Shown here piece after piece: positions 7,150 through 16,195 of a DNA stretch of 64,000 nt; the stretch's first letter is position 1, and every line of letters begins with the position of its first letter. Below the pieces are notes generated by a model, which did no database searches, had not been told where the DNA came from, and worked only from the letters and a program-made list of their open reading frames with translations. This DNA is from Rhizohabitans arisaemae (GTDB taxonomy: Bacteria; Actinomycetota; Actinomycetes; Streptosporangiales; Streptosporangiaceae). The stretch is from positions 558,001 through 622,000 of the forward strand of contig NZ_BLRH01000060.1 in assembly GCF_025996515.1 (NCBI RefSeq), in the 5' to 3' direction. A program made the position numbers and the translations under genes.

Positions 7150-10100
7150 TTACCCGTCGGAGAAGGAGAGCTCGGTGGCGTCGCCGGAGTCCTCGAAGGG
7201 GAGCACGAACCGGTGCGGCCACGACAGCACGGTCTCCAGCCAGGCCGCGCCCATGGTCTGCGCCACGTGGCGGACCCGGTCCCGGGGCTCCACCCCGATC
7301 GCCACCGCGGCGACGTCGGCCTGGATGCTCTCGTGTTCGTCGTCCCCGAGGATCGCCCGCCAGGCGAGGGCGCGATTCCGGTCGACCTCCATGGAGAGCG
7401 GGTGGTGCCGGAGCGCCTTGGCCCGATGCCCGAGCAGCTCGGCCCGGGGCTGCGGCCGGGAGGACGCCGATCCGTCGGAGCGCCGCCCGTTCCCCTCCCC
7501 GGTGTACGGCCGGCCCGCCGGGTCCAGGCCGAACAGCGGGTACTCCATCGGCGGCGCCGGGCTGCGCAGGTCGGGCGCCGGATGGCCGTACGGGAAGAGC
7601 CGGTCGACCTCGTGCAGCCAGCGGATCTGCGGGATGACCCACGCCGCCCCCTGCCGCTCGCCCGCGGGGCGCCGGTCGGTCCCGTCGTCCCCCGTGAGCA
7701 GCAGCGTGGCGGTCCGGCAGACCTGCTCGGTGAGCAGCCCGGGGTCGAAGCAGGTCCGCAGGGACCAGGCGCGGCGCGCGACCGCCCGTTCGATCACGGT
7801 GGCGAGCAGGCACTCCCGCCGGCGGTCGGGCAGCTCCGCCCAGATGTCGGCGAGGACCCGGGGGACCCCGGGCAGCGGGCGGTTGGCGCAGAACGCCAGG
7901 ACGACCGCGTCGGTCCAGACGCGGAGCCAGGCCCACTCCGGGGCGCTCGCCAGCAGATCGGCCTCCCGGAGCTCGTACAGCGAGCAGGCCCGGCCGTCCC
8001 GGCACTGCTGCCCGCAGGCGGCGCTCCGCCGGCCGCAGATCGGCGGCACCGGCCCCGGCAGGTTCCGCTCCCGGCCCTCCCCCAACGGGACCCGGACCCG
8101 GAGCGGACGGTCCATCCCGTCGGCGAACACCGCGGCGACCCCCGGCTCCAGGGAGACCACCTGGCGGGACTGTCCCTCGCCGAGGTTCATCGCCGCGCCG
8201 ACCAGCTCCCGGTCGTCGGCCGCGGGCAGCCGGTGGACCACCTTGAGCGCGGTGTTCTTCACCACGTCCGGCACGAGTTTGGTGGGGATCTGCTCGGCGA
8301 CGACGATGCCCTCGCCGTACGCCCTGATCTCGGCGAGCAGCCCGGCGAAGAGCTCCACGGCGTGCGAGGAGGCCCGCTGAGACCCTCGCTGGCGGAGCAG
8401 CCGGTGCGCCTCCTCGATCACGATGACGTGACGCAGCCCGCCGGCCCGCTCCTGCCGGGCCCGCATCCGCAGGTGCTCCACGATACGGATGATCAAGGTC
8501 CCCATGAGGAACGCCTTGTCCTCGTCGTTGGCGACGTCCTCGATCGCCAGCACCACGTTGCGCTGGAGGAGCCCGCCGATGTCGGCCGGGTGACCACCCT
8601 CGAAGAACCGGCCCGCCGAGCCGACGCGCAGCGATCTCAGCCGGAGCGAGATGAACCCTTCGACGTCGGCTTGGACCTCCTTGCCGTACCCGATCTCCTG
8701 GATGACCTCCAGCGCCTGCGTCTGCAGCTGCTCCAGGGTGGGCACGGCGGGCTGGACGGCCGCGCCCGGGATCCCCCCTCCGGTCACCACGTCCCAGCCG
8801 TTGGCCTCGTAGACGCGCTGCAGCGCCAGCGACATGATCTGCGGGAACGGCTCCTCGGCGTCGAAGGCCGCCTGGAAGAGCGCCCGGACCATGTCGATGT
8901 GTGCCTGTACGGGGTAGCCCGGCTCCGGCGCGAGCGGGTTGACGCTGAGCGGCACGGCGTCCGGCGCCGAGGGGTTGATCACCGTCACCGTGGCGACCGA
9001 GTCGAGCCGCCCCGCCATCGCGGCGTACTCGGATTTGGCCGGCTCGATGGCGAGCCAGGGGATACCGGCCCGGGTGAGCTGTTCCAGCAGATGCCGTACG
9101 GTCTGCGACTTACCGCTGCCGGTCGCCCCGGTGACGAAGGCGTGCCGGTTGAGGGTGGAGAGCGGGACCCCGAACACCCCGACCGCCCGGTCCTGCCCGT
9201 CGAGGATCTCCCCCAGGTCGATCAGGCGGTCCTCCGGGTCGCGCCCCTCCGACTCGCTCGTCACGTCGAAGAAGCCGCTGTCCAGCACCCGGAGCCCGGG
9301 AACCTCGCGCCTGGGCAGCCCGGCGAGGGCGACCAGGGCGCCCGCGGTCGCCGCGAACGGCGACACCGCCTCGTCGGCCGGGTCCCGGACGCCCACGTGC
9401 AGCGCCTCGGCGAAGGTGTAGACCGGCTCGGCCAGCTGGGTGCGGGACGGGCCGGAGAGCGCGCTGCGCAGCCGGTACGGGTGATGGCTCATCTCCACCG
9501 AACCCACCAGGACCGGGGCGATCTGCCGGAGTTCGTCGGGGTTGGCGGCGCCCGCGAGCACCCGGACGTGCCAGAGCCCCGCCTCCCGGAACGCGTCCAG
9601 CTCCTGCATCCGCCGCTCCGCCCGCTCCGTGTCGAAGCGGTAGCGCTCCGACGCCTCGGCGAACTGCCGGGAGACGTTGAGCTGGGTGCGGAGATGACTC
9701 ACCTCGCTGTCCAGCAGATCGGTCGGCTCGGCCACCACCACCCAGCCGAACGGCCTGCTCATCAAGGTGGTGAGCGTCGACTCGAACAGCGTGGGGCGCT
9801 TGACCTCGTCGCCCTCGGGCTCCCTGCGGCTCTGCAGCGGCGGCGCCTGACGGCCCGGACAGGGGGTCCACACCAGGTCGGCGAGGTCGTCGAGCCAGTC
9901 GTCGCCGATGAGGATGCCCCGCGCCCCACCGGGGAAGAGCAGCGGCCGGCTCGTCCCCCGGACCCCTTCGGAGTTCGGCCCCGGGTCCGGCTCGGCGTTG
10001 ACCATCCGGGCCCGCCGCGGCGGCCGGGGCGGGGTGAGCGGGCCCGCGTTCGTGATCAGCTCCAGGGGAGCACCGGCCCCGCGTGAGAGCCAGCCGATGA

Positions 10101-10266
10101 CGAACGGGCGGCTCCGCTGGGCCGCGGACAGGACGGCGGGCAGCACCGTGACGAAGTCCCACTCCGCGGAGGCGCTCCGGGAGGGGGCCGTGATGGCCTG
10201 GATGCGATACCACGGTCCGCACAAGGGGTTCGGCATACGAGAAGCTGAAGACACGGTTGTCTGCAT
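7150..10266 (-). CDS. HerA/VirB4-like ATP-binding protein
   Basis: A protein of about 1038 residues with a P-loop GATGSGKSQTVRHL near residue 380 and a Walker B-type VIVIEEAHRLL near residue 612, the layout of HerA/FtsK-like motor ATPases (DUF87/VirB4 type). A cysteine cluster (CGRRSAACGQQCRDGRAC) follows near residue 750. The N-terminal 350 residues resemble nothing I can name. The start is uncertain: TTG at 10293, ATG at 10266 and ATG at 10236 are in frame and none has a clear ribosome binding site. It lies downstream of a membrane-anchored gene on the same strand, and the two probably work together. No nuclease or SIR2 partner is adjacent. Confidence 0.75.
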   Translation of the reverse strand: MQTTVSSASRMPNPLCGPWYRIQAITAPSRSASAEWDFVTVLPAVLSAAQRSRPFVIGWLSRGAGAPLELITNAGPLTPPRPPRRARMVNAEPDPGPNSEGVRGTSRPLLFPGGARGILIGDDWLDDLADLVWTPCPGRQAPPLQSRREPEGDEVKRPTLFESTLTTLMSRPFGWVVVAEPTDLLDSEVSHLRTQLNVSRQFAEASERYRFDTERAERRMQELDAFREAGLWHVRVLAGAANPDELRQIAPVLVGSVEMSHHPYRLRSALSGPSRTQLAEPVYTFAEALHVGVRDPADEAVSPFAATAGALVALAGLPRREVPGLRVLDSGFFDVTSESEGRDPEDRLIDLGEILDGQDRAVGVFGVPLSTLNRHAFVTGATGSGKSQTVRHLLEQLTRAGIPWLAIEPAKSEYAAMAGRLDSVATVTVINPSAPDAVPLSVNPLAPEPGYPVQAHIDMVRALFQAAFDAEEPFPQIMSLALQRVYEANGWDVVTGGGIPGAAVQPAVPTLEQLQTQALEVIQEIGYGKEVQADVEGFISLRLRSLRVGSAGRFFEGGHPADIGGLLQRNVVLAIEDVANDEDKAFLMGTLIIRIVEHLRMRARQERAGGLRHVIVIEEAHRLLRQRGSQRASSHAVELFAGLLAEIRAYGEGIVVAEQIPTKLVPDVVKNTALKVVHRLPAADDRELVGAAMNLGEGQSRQVVSLEPGVAAVFADGMDRPLRVRVPLGEGRERNLPGPVPPICGRRSAACGQQCRDGRACSLYELREADLLASAPEWAWLRVWTDAVVLAFCANRPLPGVPRVLADIWAELPDRRRECLLATVIERAVARRAWSLRTCFDPGLLTEQVCRTATLLLTGDDGTDRRPAGERQGAAWVIPQIRWLHEVDRLFPYGHPAPDLRSPAPPMEYPLFGLDPAGRPYTGEGNGRRSDGSASSRPQPRAELLGHRAKALRHHPLSMEVDRNRALAWRAILGDDEHESIQADVAAVAIGVEPRDRVRHVAQTMGAAWLETVLSWPHRFVLPFEDSGDATELSFSDG

Positions 10267-10351
10267 ATCAAGTCGCAAAGCCTTATGCCACAAGGGTTTG
10301 CGATGCGCTTACCGCACAAGTACCGACGATCAAGGACGTCTGGGGTATGCG

Positions 10352-12379
10352 TCAGCGGCCCCGGCGCCAGTCCAGTCGGCGCGGCGGCGGCCCGAGGTTG
10401 GGCGGCGGGCGCTCATCCGGGTCCTCCGGCACCTCCGGGATCTCCGTGAGGCCGGGGTCGCCGGCCTCGTCTCGGGCGTGCCTGCGCCGGGGTCCGTCCT
10501 TCGGCTCGGTCCCGGGCCGCGGGCCGGGCAGCGCGGCCCTCCTGGTCTCCTCGAACTCGCTCAGCGTGGTCCCGGGGAAGGTCAGGATCGCGGGGTTGGA
10601 GTCGGCGAGGAGCACCCGGCGCCCGGTGGCGGTGGCGTGCGTGACGATCACCGAGGTGGTGGGCAGCTGCTGGAGCTCGTGCGGCTCGACGATGAACTCC
10701 CGGCTCCGCTGCATCGTCTGGGAGAGCTCCTCGGCGCCCTGCCGGCCCCACCCCGAGGAGGTGATGTCCTCGGGCAGGGTGTCCCGTCCGTTGCCGAGCC
10801 GCCCGAGCCCGAGCCAGGGGCCGTCCCCGCCGGTGGTACGGGCTTCGCCGGAGACCGTGGAGACGTACGGCTCGGCCACGTGGTCGCCGACCGGACAGGC
10901 CTCGGTGAGCTGTGCGATCTCCAGCCGGTGCTCGGTGCCGATGTGCTCGGCCGCGACCCTGGCGTCGTCGGCGTTGCCGAGCCGCATGAAGGCCACGGCC
11001 GCGTGGCCCCGCCCGAGCCGTTCCCGGACCGCCGGGGTGAACGAGCGGTAGGTCAGGACCAGGCCGGAACCCGAGGACTCGCAGGCGTCCATCAGCCGGT
11101 CCAGGACGTCGCCGCGGAGCTTGTCCGCCCCCGCGACGATGATCGTGTGCTGCCACGGGCGGTCCACCGGAGGCGACTGGCGGAGAATGTGGGTGAGGGC
11201 CGTCGCCACATAGGTGCCGAGCACCCGGTTGCCGAAGATCCCCGACTGCCGGTCGGTGGAGACCACCCGGAGCCGCGCCGGGGGCAGGCGGACCGCCTGG
11301 GCGCCGAGCGTCTCCAGCTTGCGGAGCTGGGCCTCCATCGCCCACGCCCGTTCGATCACCACCCGGTCGACGGCGCCCCGCCCGAACAGGGTGCCGATCC
11401 GCTCCAGCTGCGCGACGGTGAGCAGGCCGCTGCGCAGGTCGTCCCGCGGGTCGCCGACCTGGGCGAGCGCCCGGAGCGCGGCGGTGACCTGGTTGATCGT
11501 GGCGTGCTCGCCGAGGACCTCCAGGACCCGCTCCAGGATCGCGTTGTCGAACGAGAGGTCCCTGGTCGCGTCCTCGCTCACACTCACCACCTGGGCGAGG
11601 ACGTCGGCGAAGGCCGCGGGCTCCAGGGTCGCGCCGAGGTCGAGCCGGGGCAGGTCGACGGGGAGCACCCAGACGAGCGGCTCGTCCCCGCCCCGCCGGG
11701 CCAGCTCGATGAGGTCGCCCGCGACGGACCCCTCGGAGAGGTCCAGGACGGTGAGGTGCCCGCCGGAGTAGAGCCGGGTCGCGCCGAGCAGGGTGACCAG
11801 CGCCGACCACCCGTTGAGCGTGCCGCCCACCACGTCGACCCGGTCGATCTCGTCGGGTACGGCGACCGCGTACCAGCTGTGCTGGGTGTCGAAGGCGTCC
11901 CGGCGGACCTCCCACTCGCGATACCGCCGCGCGTGTTCCTCCTGGGCGACGTGGAGCTCCCGGTCGCGGTCCCGGCGGCGCCGTTCGAGCTTGGCCTCCT
12001 CGTCGGCGATCTGCGACCGCACCGCGCGCTCCCCCTGCCCCACCATGAAGGTCAGGATGCCCCCGACCCCCAGGGTCGCCAGCAACCCGAGCAGGGCGAA
12101 CGGCCAGAACAGCATGTCGGTGAGGAAGAGCACGACGAAGAGCAGGCCCAGCGCCGCCATGAGGCCCCGGAACATCTTGACCGGCCGGTTGAGCAGATCC
12201 TCGGCTCGGCGTTCCCGCGGCCCCCACCGGCTCGGCGCCTCAGGGGTCCGGCCGGGCGTGGGACGTCGTGGGGGCGGGCCCGGGTCCGCGTACAGCAGCG
12301 AATACTGCCAGCCCAGGTAGATCCGGTCGGCCTGGAGCCGGCTATGCTGCGCGCGGTCTTCGGGTTGCACCTCGGCCAC
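10352..12379 (-). CDS. large membrane-anchored protein paired with the HerA-like ATPase
   Basis: A 675-residue protein of unrecognised family. It starts at a GTG with GGAGG eight bases upstream. Two adjacent membrane helices lie at about residues 70-115 (GLMAALGLLFVVLFLTDMLF, then LLGLLATLGVGGILTFMV), followed by a charged, probably coiled-coil segment (residues about 117-160). The large cytoplasmic domain has ATPase-fold-like strands (HTIIVAGADKL) but no clear P-loop. The C-terminal 70 residues are proline-rich and charged. With the downstream HerA-like ATPase it may form a membrane-tethered motor complex, which is inference. Confidence 0.7.
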   Translation of the reverse strand: MAEVQPEDRAQHSRLQADRIYLGWQYSLLYADPGPPPRRPTPGRTPEAPSRWGPRERRAEDLLNRPVKMFRGLMAALGLLFVVLFLTDMLFWPFALLGLLATLGVGGILTFMVGQGERAVRSQIADEEAKLERRRRDRDRELHVAQEEHARRYREWEVRRDAFDTQHSWYAVAVPDEIDRVDVVGGTLNGWSALVTLLGATRLYSGGHLTVLDLSEGSVAGDLIELARRGGDEPLVWVLPVDLPRLDLGATLEPAAFADVLAQVVSVSEDATRDLSFDNAILERVLEVLGEHATINQVTAALRALAQVGDPRDDLRSGLLTVAQLERIGTLFGRGAVDRVVIERAWAMEAQLRKLETLGAQAVRLPPARLRVVSTDRQSGIFGNRVLGTYVATALTHILRQSPPVDRPWQHTIIVAGADKLRGDVLDRLMDACESSGSGLVLTYRSFTPAVRERLGRGHAAVAFMRLGNADDARVAAEHIGTEHRLEIAQLTEACPVGDHVAEPYVSTVSGEARTTGGDGPWLGLGRLGNGRDTLPEDITSSGWGRQGAEELSQTMQRSREFIVEPHELQQLPTTSVIVTHATATGRRVLLADSNPAILTFPGTTLSEFEETRRAALPGPRPGTEPKDGPRRRHARDEAGDPGLTEIPEVPEDPDERPPPNLGPPPRRLDWRRGR

Positions 12380-12590
12380 CTCGAGACCTCCGTACAGACT
12401 TCAGCCTTGCCCTCGGGACAGCGTATGAGTTGGAACGCTCAATCGGGCAGGGTTCTGGCAAAGAGGACGCACCACGCTCGCTCCCGCTCCTTAGGTCGAC
12501 CGCGTTTCCGCTACCAATAGGGATGGATACCTCTACCAAGGGGATGAATACCACGAGTCAGGCGTTGAGCGCCCGTTAGCATGCCATGCC

Positions 12591-13187
12591 ATGACGTCAT
12601 CCCCCAGCACCGGCGCACGCTCACGGAGAGGGGTACGGCGGCGCCGACGCCGGAGGGTCTTCCTCCCCGTGGTCCTCGCCGCCGCGGCGATCACGCTTGG
12701 CGCCGTCGTCGTGTCCGGGGGGTTCGAACGGTCCGAGCCGCGCCCACCGCTCCAGCTGAAACGCGGGGCGATCGTCGACCAGGGGCGATTCAGGACCGAG
12801 TTCGTCGCCGCGACCGTAGGTCAGGGTCAACCCGGCATCTCCGATCCCCTCCGTCGAGTGCTGACGGTTCACCTGAAGGTCACCAATCTCTCCGACCGCA
12901 CGGTGCCGGTACAGACATTGAACGACGTTCTCAAGGCCGGCGCCATGGCCCAGACCCCGCGTGTCGCCGTACGCGGCAGGAACGGGCTCTCCACCCAGCT
13001 GCACCCGAACCTGATGGCGCGGGTGGTCCTCGCCTACGAGCTGCGTTCCGGCGCCACCCCGCCCACCCGGCTGCGGGTGGACGTGGGAACCTACGAAGAC
13101 CGCGGCCGGAGCGTGGACGCCGCGCGGCGCTGGCGTCCGGCGAGGAAAGTGATCGCGCAGGTCCTGCTCACCCCGAGGGCGACATGA
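12591..13187 (+). CDS. single-pass membrane-anchored protein, first of three
   Basis: A 198-residue protein of unknown function. A very basic N-terminus (RRGVRRRRRRR) precedes one membrane helix (VFLPVVLAAAAITLGAVVV, residues about 23-41), so the rest should be outside the membrane. The external part (VLTVHLKVTNLSDRTVPVQT) looks like an immunoglobulin-like beta domain of the DUF4352 kind. Its TGA overlaps the ATG of the next gene by four bases. The gene begins a three-gene operon, divergent from the 675-residue membrane protein. Confidence 0.7.
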   Translation: MTSSPSTGARSRRGVRRRRRRRVFLPVVLAAAAITLGAVVVSGGFERSEPRPPLQLKRGAIVDQGRFRTEFVAATVGQGQPGISDPLRRVLTVHLKVTNLSDRTVPVQTLNDVLKAGAMAQTPRVAVRGRNGLSTQLHPNLMARVVLAYELRSGATPPTRLRVDVGTYEDRGRSVDAARRWRPARKVIAQVLLTPRAT

Positions 13188-13768
13188 AGCGGCTCCTGGG
13201 CCTGGTGATCGGGTTGGCGTTGATCGGGGGAGCCGTGTTCGCGCAGACGCACGCGCTGAGCCCCGCCGAGCGGACCGCGCCCCTCGGCGTCACCGGCGGC
13301 TTCCGCGAAGTGATCCGGACCGAAAACTTCGCGGTACGGCTGGAACGCCTGGAGAGCGCCGGATCCGTCACCTACCGAAACCTCGACGGCCGGTCCGTCA
13401 CCGTGGAGACCGAGCACCTCTTCCTGATCGCGATGGTGGGGGCCACCTCCCTCAAGCGCGTCACCACGCTGCGTACCGCCTATCTGCGCACCGCGTCGGG
13501 CCTGCGCTACGACCACACCGACAAGGTCTCCCCGGCCAGAACGCTCAGCGCCAAGTCGCTCCAGCCCAGCTGGTGGCGGTCGGGGTTCTACGTCTTCGAG
13601 GTGCCCGCCTCGGCGCTCCGCGGCGCGAAGATCATCGTGATGGAGGCGGCGGTCAACCCGCTCGGTGAGCGGCTCCTGCCCCAGGCCGAGCTCGACCTCG
13701 GCCTGGACGAGGCCGGGGCTACCCGGATGGCGGCCGAAGCCCGGGAGAACACCGTGGTGATCGGATGA
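13184..13768 (+). CDS. membrane-anchored or secreted protein, second of three
   Basis: A 194-residue protein. The start MKRLLGLVIGLALIGGAVFA is a signal peptide or uncleaved anchor, followed by an extracytoplasmic domain with alternating strand-like segments (ENFAVRLERLESAG, VETEHLFLIAMV). The pattern matches the upstream protein's DUF4352-like domain in spacing but not obviously in sequence. It overlaps both neighbours by four bases (ATGA), so translation of all three is coupled. No enzyme motif is visible. Confidence 0.7.
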   Translation: MKRLLGLVIGLALIGGAVFAQTHALSPAERTAPLGVTGGFREVIRTENFAVRLERLESAGSVTYRNLDGRSVTVETEHLFLIAMVGATSLKRVTTLRTAYLRTASGLRYDHTDKVSPARTLSAKSLQPSWWRSGFYVFEVPASALRGAKIIVMEAAVNPLGERLLPQAELDLGLDEAGATRMAAEARENTVVIG

Positions 13769-14637
13769 TCCGCCCGCGCCCGAAACCCCGCGCCTCCGCC
13801 TGGTTCACCCCGCCCCGGCCACGACACGCCGCCCACCCGGAGACCGAACGGACCCCGCGACCGGATCAGCGGGTGTGGCCGCCCCCCGAGGACCCGCAGA
13901 CCCAGCCCCTGGCCGCGGTCCCCGTCGACGGACCCGTACCCCTCGCCGCGCCCGTCGCCCTCCTTCCGCCGCCCGCCACCACGCCGCCACTCCACCGGGA
14001 GCACACGCCGCCCCCGGTGTACACCACACCCCCGGCTCGGACCGCGTCCCGGGCGCGGGCCAAGACTCAGGTGCGGGTCGCACGCCCCCCGCGCCCGCAA
14101 CCCGGTGCGCGTCGCCTCAGGCGCGCCGCGCGTCGCGGCGGCAGACCACTCCGGTTCGGCCTCCAGCTGCTCGCCGTGGCGGCGCTCATCGCCGGAGGCG
14201 TCGGGTTCAACTGGTGGACGACGCTCACCTCCTACCGGGCGGCGCTCCCGGCCGAGGCCCTGCACACCGTGGCCACGGGCGGCCAAGGTCTCCTCGACGG
14301 CGCCCGGTGGCGCGCCTCGGTCGGCCCGCTGCCCAACCCCCCGGCCAGCCCACCCGGCCCCGCGCGGACCTGGCTGCTGATAAAGCTGGACGTGGTCCCC
14401 CTCGACCGGAGCGGGGTCACCGCCGCGACGATGCCCAGGGATCTGGAGGTGCGGGACTCCACCGGGAAGGCGTGGACCGCCGAGATCGTCCGACGGCCGC
14501 TCGCCCTGCGCACCGGCCGGGCCGGGCGGTTCGAGCTCGTCTCCGCCGTCCCCGCCAAAGTCGCCCGCGACGTGGAGCTCGTCATCCGGTCACGGGCCTA
14601 CCCGCACGACCCGACGGGGCTCCGCTTCGCCCGCTGA
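13765..14637 (+). CDS. proline-rich membrane-anchored protein, third of three
   Basis: A 290-residue protein with about 115 residues of proline- and arginine-rich cytoplasmic sequence, one membrane helix (FGLQLLAVAALIAGGVGFNW, residues about 132-151) and a C-terminal external domain of about 135 residues. The organisation repeats that of the first gene in the operon (basic lead, one helix, external beta domain), suggesting the three proteins assemble together at the membrane. Its last 48 bases overlap the 3' end of the convergent membrane protein gene. Confidence 0.7.
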   Translation: MIRPRPKPRASAWFTPPRPRHAAHPETERTPRPDQRVWPPPEDPQTQPLAAVPVDGPVPLAAPVALLPPPATTPPLHREHTPPPVYTTPPARTASRARAKTQVRVARPPRPQPGARRLRRAARRGGRPLRFGLQLLAVAALIAGGVGFNWWTTLTSYRAALPAEALHTVATGGQGLLDGARWRASVGPLPNPPASPPGPARTWLLIKLDVVPLDRSGVTAATMPRDLEVRDSTGKAWTAEIVRRPLALRTGRAGRFELVSAVPAKVARDVELVIRSRAYPHDPTGLRFAR

Positions 14638-15720
14638 CCTCCCCCGGGGGACATGCCGCCATACGGCCGACTCGCAGACGGCGCCGAGCAGACCCAGCGT
14701 CAGCACGGTCACGATCAGATCCTTGGCGAAGGAGAGCGGGATGTCGATCACGTTCCAGAACAGCTGGGGATGCTCGTTCCCGATGAGATGCATCACCCCG
14801 CGCTCGGCGTAATCCGCGCCGACCTTGACCGCCACGTAGCACAGGACGAACAACCCGAGCAGGGCGACGCCGATCCGCGGAAGCAGCCGGAGACCGGCGA
14901 GGACACCCGCGCCGCGGGAGGCCGCCCCGGCGCCGTGCCGGCCCCGGGACCCGTGCCTGCGCCCCGAGCCGGGCGGAGCCCCGTACACCAGGATCGCGGT
15001 GGTCAGCCAGATCAGCGGCAGCAGCAGCCCGTCCCGGACGTAAGGCGGGACCTGCGCCCACGGGTTCCGCGGCGCGTCCAGCCCGAGCAGGCCGAGGATC
15101 TCCCCCGCGCCGGCCACCACGACCCGGTCGCCGAGCCACGTCAACGGGCCGGCGAGCAGATGACCGAGGGCGATCAGCCCGAAGACGGTGATCGTCAGTT
15201 TGCAGAAGACCGCGCCGGTGGCGGCGACCCGGTTGCCGCGCAGCCGATACCACTGGGTGAGGACGATGCAGAGGGCGACCGCCGAGGACACGACGGCGAC
15301 GGCGAACCACAGGCTCAGCCCGGCGAGGCCCGTGAACACACCGGCCTCCTCCTGCCGGGCATGGTAGGCCCGGGCGTCGGCCGCCGGGAGCCCCCACACC
15401 AGGGCGATGACCGTGAACGGGACGACCGCCCGGTCCAGGCTCTGCGGGTAATCCCCGTTCACCGGCAGGTGCATGCTCCGCAACATGCCGACCGTGACCA
15501 TGAGACAGGCCATGGCGAGCAGGCAGAACAGCAAGGTCAGCGCGACCAGCCGGAGCCTGGCCGCGGGGACGGCCTCCAACCGGGCCCCGCCCATGGCCAG
15601 CCAGGTACGGCCGACGTACCCGGCGCTGAACCAGATGGTCAGCGGGAGGACGAAACGACCCGAGAGGAGCAGGGCGCGGAGAGGTACCGACCACGGCGAC
15701 GATCCGGACACCGGCCGCAT
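14590..15720 (-). CDS. polytopic membrane protein
   Basis: A 376-residue integral membrane protein of unknown function with roughly seven to eight hydrophobic helices, the clearest being LVALTLLFCLLAMACLMVTV and LIVTVLTLGLLGAVC. The ATG at 15720 is preceded by GGAGGGG, which decides it over an upstream TTG. No transporter signature is recognised. The 3' end overlaps the convergent three-gene operon by 48 bases, which is unusual in this otherwise orderly stretch and could allow antisense interference. Confidence 0.7.
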   Translation of the reverse strand: MRPVSGSSPWSVPLRALLLSGRFVLPLTIWFSAGYVGRTWLAMGGARLEAVPAARLRLVALTLLFCLLAMACLMVTVGMLRSMHLPVNGDYPQSLDRAVVPFTVIALVWGLPAADARAYHARQEEAGVFTGLAGLSLWFAVAVVSSAVALCIVLTQWYRLRGNRVAATGAVFCKLTITVFGLIALGHLLAGPLTWLGDRVVVAGAGEILGLLGLDAPRNPWAQVPPYVRDGLLLPLIWLTTAILVYGAPPGSGRRHGSRGRHGAGAASRGAGVLAGLRLLPRIGVALLGLFVLCYVAVKVGADYAERGVMHLIGNEHPQLFWNVIDIPLSFAKDLIVTVLTLGLLGAVCESAVWRHVPRGRSAGEAEPRRVVRVGP

Positions 15721-15889
15721 GCTATCGGTCCCCTCCGCCTCTGATCGTCGATCTTGACTAGGGCCTGAACACGCCAAGAGGCCGGCGCCCCGACCGGGGA
15801 CGACCGACCTCTCCGCGCCTGCGCGTCCGGGAGCACTCCGCGCCAGAACGCTCCCACACGCTTAGCTCATCGATCCGGACGGCGCCGGA

Positions 15890-16195
15890 TCACACCTCGA
15901 TCTCGACCTGCGAGACCTCGCCCAGCCTGGCCTCGACCACGACGTCCGCGGTACGGCCACCGGCGGCGATGATCCGGACGACCCACGACCCGGGCGCCGC
16001 GAAGAAGCGGAACACGCCCTCGTCGGAGACGACGACCTCGCCGGTGAACTCACCGGTGGAGTCGAGGAGACGGGCGTAGGCCGTCCCACCGCTCCCCGTC
16101 ACCCGTCCCTGGATGACGGACTGCGACGACAGATCCACTCCGATCGGGAGGGTCACACTCTGCTCCGGTGCTCCGCATCCTACAGCCGTACTCAT
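15890..16195 (-). CDS. DUF1416 protein
   Basis: A 101-residue protein that begins MSTAVGCGAPEQSVTLPIGV and is all beta in character. DUF1416 proteins occur almost only in actinobacteria directly after the thiosulfate sulfurtransferase gene, as here. The ATG overlaps the sulfurtransferase stop by four bases, so it is translationally coupled. The conserved CGAP near the N-terminus could be a site of persulfide transfer, which is inference. Confidence 0.85.
   Translation of the reverse strand: MSTAVGCGAPEQSVTLPIGVDLSSQSVIQGRVTGSGGTAYARLLDSTGEFTGEVVVSDEGVFRFFAAPGSWVVRIIAAGGRTADVVVEARLGEVSQVEIEV

Noticed and set aside
6853-10086. Very long plus-strand open frame opposite the HerA-like gene
   Set aside because: It is antisense to a protein with clear Walker motifs. 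Its translation is Arg/Pro/Gly-rich with no family motif, as expected from high-GC shadow frames.
7150-12379. The HerA-like pair as part of a conjugative element
   Set aside because: No integrase, relaxase, att repeats or other transfer genes are near, and the surrounding genes are core chromosomal ones.
9908-12520. Long plus-strand frame across the membrane protein gene
   Set aside because: It lies opposite a gene with a good GGAGG-GTG start and membrane helices, and crosses an intergenic gap without any signal.
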